From Achromobacter sp. Root83 (GTDB taxonomy: Bacteria; Pseudomonadota; Gammaproteobacteria; Burkholderiales; Burkholderiaceae_B), in the NCBI RefSeq assembly GCF_001428845.1, contig NZ_LMIU01000001.1, positions 186,984 to 250,983 of the forward strand: DNA of 64,000 bases. Reading direction: 5' to 3'. Made by a program: the position numbers and the translations under genes. The notes under the pieces were generated by a model. The model ran no database searches and was not told the origin of the DNA. It saw only the letters and a program-made list of their open reading frames with translations. This document shows positions 61,839 to 64,000 of this stretch, piece by piece (position 1 is the stretch's first letter; each line of letters opens with the position of its first letter).

Positions 61839-62696
61839 TCACGGCCGGGCGCCTTCCAGCAGGGCCTGCACCAGCCGGCTTTCCTGGTCGGCCTGGCGGC
61901 ACACGAACGAGATCTGCCGGTAGGGCGCCTGCTTGCCCAGCGAGAGCACGCGCACCGGGTGCACGTTCAGCAGGTTGGGGCCGGGTTCGGGCAGCACGCA
62001 GACGCCCAGGCCGGCGGACACCAGCGCCGTCAGCGCCGCCAGCGACTGCATGTCGATGCGGCAGCGGGCATGCGGCGCATGCTGCGCCACATACCGCGCG
62101 GCCAGCCGCCCGCCGATGGTGGTCTTGTCGAAGCGGATCCATTCGTACTGCTGGAAAAGCTCGGCAATGCGCGTCTCGCGCGACTCGGGCGGGGCGATCA
62201 GCACCAGCGTTTCGCGGAACAGCGGCGTCCATGACAGCCGGCTGGAACCGCCGGTCTCCGGCTGGGTGATGATGGCGGCGTCGATATCGCCTTTCTTCAG
62301 CCTTTCCGTCAGCTCGGTGGCGCGGCCCCGCTCCAGCCGCACATCCAGCAGCGGATAGCGCTCTCGCAGCTTGCGCAGCAGCGGCGGCAGCAAGGTCACC
62401 TGCAGCGGTTCGATGGTGCCCAGCCGTACCCGGCCCTCGACGGCGGGCGTGCTGCGGCGGCGCAGCTCATCCAGGCGGGCCAGGGCCTCCTGCAGCACCG
62501 TGTCGACTTCCGCCGCAAAGGCATTGGGCCGGACCTGCAGCGCGGAGCGGTCGAACAGCGGCTGTCCGAAGTACTCCTCCATCTGCTTCATCTGCAGGCT
62601 GACCGCGCTGGGCGACAGATTCATGTCGGCCGCGCCCGCCGCGAAGCTTCCGCCGCGCAGCACGGCATTGAGGGTACGGAAAGATTCGATCTTCAT
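61839..62696 (-). CDS. LysR family transcriptional regulator
   Basis: A 285-residue regulator with an N-terminal helix-turn-helix (about 3-60, FAAGAADMNLSPSAVSLQMKQMEEYFG) and a periplasmic-binding-like effector domain (about 90-285). It is divergent from a Bug receptor and a CitE-like gene, its likely targets. In the spacer AATCCTC occurs at 62701-62707 and 62723-62729, two helical turns apart, a possible binding site. Confidence 0.92.
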   Translation of the reverse strand: MKIESFRTLNAVLRGGSFAAGAADMNLSPSAVSLQMKQMEEYFGQPLFDRSALQVRPNAFAAEVDTVLQEALARLDELRRRSTPAVEGRVRLGTIEPLQVTLLPPLLRKLRERYPLLDVRLERGRATELTERLKKGDIDAAIITQPETGGSSRLSWTPLFRETLVLIAPPESRETRIAELFQQYEWIRFDKTTIGGRLAARYVAQHAPHARCRIDMQSLAALTALVSAGLGVCVLPEPGPNLLNVHPVRVLSLGKQAPYRQISFVCRQADQESRLVQALLEGARP

Positions 62697-62840
62697 CAGA
62701 AATCCTCACGTAGTGTTTTAAGAATCCTCGCTTTATATCACCAGGTGCCAGGCCTAGTATTCCTTTCAGAAAAAACGACAACCGGCTGGATTCCAGGCAT
62801 GCGTGGCATGCCGGCCAGACCGGAACCGAGGAGACTGGCC

Positions 62841-63836
62841 ATGATCAAGACCTTGACCGGCGTGCGCGCCGCCCTGTTGCCCGCATTGGCGCTGACTGTC
62901 GCGATGGGCGGCCCGGGGGCCGCGGCGGCCCAGACCGCCGCGCCCGCCGTGCCGGCCACCATCACGATGGTGGTGCCGTTCCCGCCGGGCGGCAGCAACG
63001 ACGTGTTCGCGCGCGTGCTGGCCGAGAAGCTGGGCGAACGGCTGTCGTCGACCGTCATCGTGGAAAACCGGCCGGGGGCGGGCGGCGCGATCGGCGCGGA
63101 GTATGTCGCCCGCGCGCCCAAGGATGGGTCGGTGCTGATGCTGTCGTCGTCCACCCTGACCACCAACGCCGCCGTGCAGACCAACCTGAAGTACGACGTG
63201 GTGCGCAGCTTTGCGCCGGTGGCCATGCTTGCCCGCAGCCCGATGGCCTTGGTCGTGGGCAAGGATTCGCCTTACCAGACCATGGCCGATCTGCTGGCCG
63301 CGGGCCGCAAAGAGCCGGGCAAGCTGACCTATGGCAGCGCCGGCCTGGGCTCGGTCAACCAGATGGCCAGCGAGATCCTGGCGGGCGGCGAGAAGACCTC
63401 ATTCACGCATGTGCCCTACAAAGGCATGTCGCATGCGCTGAACGACCTGGCGGGCGGACGCGTGGACTTCGTGATCGGCAGTTTCGCGTCCACCGCGTCC
63501 CTGCTCAAGGGCGGGCGCTTGAAGGTGCTGGCCGTGACCTCGCCCGAACGGTCGCAGTTCTATCCGGCGCTGCCCACCATCGGCGAAGGCCAGCCCGGTT
63601 ATTCGGTGGAATTGTGGTGGGGCGTGCTGGCCCCGGCGGGCACGCCCGCGCCGCTGGTGGACAAGCTGAACGCCGAGATCCGCGCCATCGTCAACGACCA
63701 GAAGATGCGTGCCATGTTCGCCGAGGAAAGCGCGGTGCCGGCCGAGTTGACCGTGTCGCAATTCGCCGACCTGGTCCAGGCCGACGCCACCAAGTGGAAG
63801 CAGGTGGCCCGCGACCGCAACATTTCCATCCAGTAA
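62841..63836 (+). CDS. Bug family substrate-binding receptor
   Basis: A 331-residue periplasmic receptor. ATG at 62841 follows GAGGAG; the signal peptide ends AAAAQTA near residue 30. Bug motifs are MVVPFPPGGSNDVFARV and YGSAGLGSVNQMASEIL. It is the third Bug gene of the window and again lacks TctA/TctB. The next gene is a CitE-like lyase, so a hydroxylated di- or tricarboxylate is a possible ligand. Confidence 0.92.
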   Translation: MIKTLTGVRAALLPALALTVAMGGPGAAAAQTAAPAVPATITMVVPFPPGGSNDVFARVLAEKLGERLSSTVIVENRPGAGGAIGAEYVARAPKDGSVLMLSSSTLTTNAAVQTNLKYDVVRSFAPVAMLARSPMALVVGKDSPYQTMADLLAAGRKEPGKLTYGSAGLGSVNQMASEILAGGEKTSFTHVPYKGMSHALNDLAGGRVDFVIGSFASTASLLKGGRLKVLAVTSPERSQFYPALPTIGEGQPGYSVELWWGVLAPAGTPAPLVDKLNAEIRAIVNDQKMRAMFAEESAVPAELTVSQFADLVQADATKWKQVARDRNISIQ

Positions 63837-63873
63837 GCGCGCTCCCGCAACCAACCTATCCAAGAGTCCACGC

Positions 63874-64000
63874 ATGAGAAGCAAGCTATTCGTACCCGGA
63901 TCGCGTCCCGAGCTGTTCGGCAAGGCACTGGCGGGCCCGGCCGATGCCCTGTCTTTCGACCTGGAGGACGCGGTGGCTCCCCAGCGCAAGGACGAGGCCC
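63874..64000 (+). CDS. HpcH/HpaI aldolase / CitE-like lyase beta subunit, cut by the window end
   Basis: The first 42 residues are present, starting MRSKLFVPGSRPELFGKAL and continuing LSFDLEDAVAPQRKDEA. LFVPGSRP and DLEDAV are the CoA-phosphate and metal-site motifs of CitE-like enzymes, which cleave or hydrolyse malyl-, citramalyl- or citryl-CoA. It follows the Bug receptor by 37 bases and probably shares its LysR control. The rest lies outside the window. Confidence 0.88.
   Translation, partial: MRSKLFVPGSRPELFGKALAGPADALSFDLEDAVAPQRKDEA

Overview
The window looks like the chromosome of a betaproteobacterium of the Alcaligenaceae, most like Achromobacter or Bordetella. The reasons are the very high GC with strong third-position bias, several Bug-type periplasmic receptors beside CoA-dependent catabolic genes, a MexAB-OprM-type efflux operon running straight into pdxJ-acpS-nagZ-uvrC-pgsA, and betaproteobacterial-type queF and aceA. 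The genus is inferred from gene content; no rRNA, tRNA, CRISPR array or intact insertion sequence was seen.

Layout. (1) 93-11389, minus strand: a long catabolic run with many 4-base overlaps. It holds two enolase-superfamily enzymes flanking a branched-chain-amino-acid-type ABC importer (binding protein, LivH, LivM, LivG, LivF), then a quinone oxidoreductase, a CaiB/BaiF CoA transferase and a pair of acyl-CoA dehydrogenases. (2) 11723-21689, mostly plus strand: crotonase, thiolase, a divergent IclR regulator, a second crotonase, an NDP-forming acyl-CoA synthetase, a Bug receptor, a second acyl-CoA dehydrogenase pair and a spermidine-synthase-like protein. (3) 22013-27550: a malonate operon (GntR regulator, malonyl-CoA decarboxylase, crotonase, malonyl-CoA synthetase, Bug receptor). 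(4) 27555-31571: an aldo/keto reductase, and a three-gene ABC importer of the TrpXYZ type. (5) 31608-39575: a divergent cluster that is the most unusual part of the window. One arm encodes a membrane-embedded spermidine-synthase homologue, a Tat-exported FAD oxidoreductase and a DadA-like FAD oxidoreductase. The other encodes a DUF350 membrane protein, an SPFH/SHOCT protein, a double zinc-ribbon/DUF4178 protein, a tiny Gly/Ser-rich membrane protein and S-adenosylmethionine decarboxylase (SpeD). A 10-bp inverted repeat lies in the shared promoter. (6) 39638-42667: molybdate uptake (modABC) with a ModE-like box and a convergent modE. (7) 42830-45270: a DUF4136 lipoprotein, a patatin-like phospholipase and an orphan winged-helix regulator. 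(8) 45474-56406: RND efflux operon, then pdxJ, acpS, nagZ, uvrC and pgsA. (9) 56644-61700: MFS transporter, di-haem cytochrome c peroxidase, queF and aceA. (10) 61839-64000: LysR regulator divergent from a Bug receptor and a CitE-like lyase that runs off the end.

How the genes work together. Regions 1-3 look like modules for importing organic or aromatic-type acids, activating them to CoA thioesters and beta-oxidising them; aceA would allow growth on the resulting acetyl-CoA. Region 5 suggests that decarboxylated S-adenosylmethionine from SpeD feeds an aminopropyl transfer at the inner membrane, with a periplasmic and a cytoplasmic flavoenzyme acting on the amine product and SPFH/DUF350 proteins as a membrane platform. 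That model is inference from domain content and gene overlaps.
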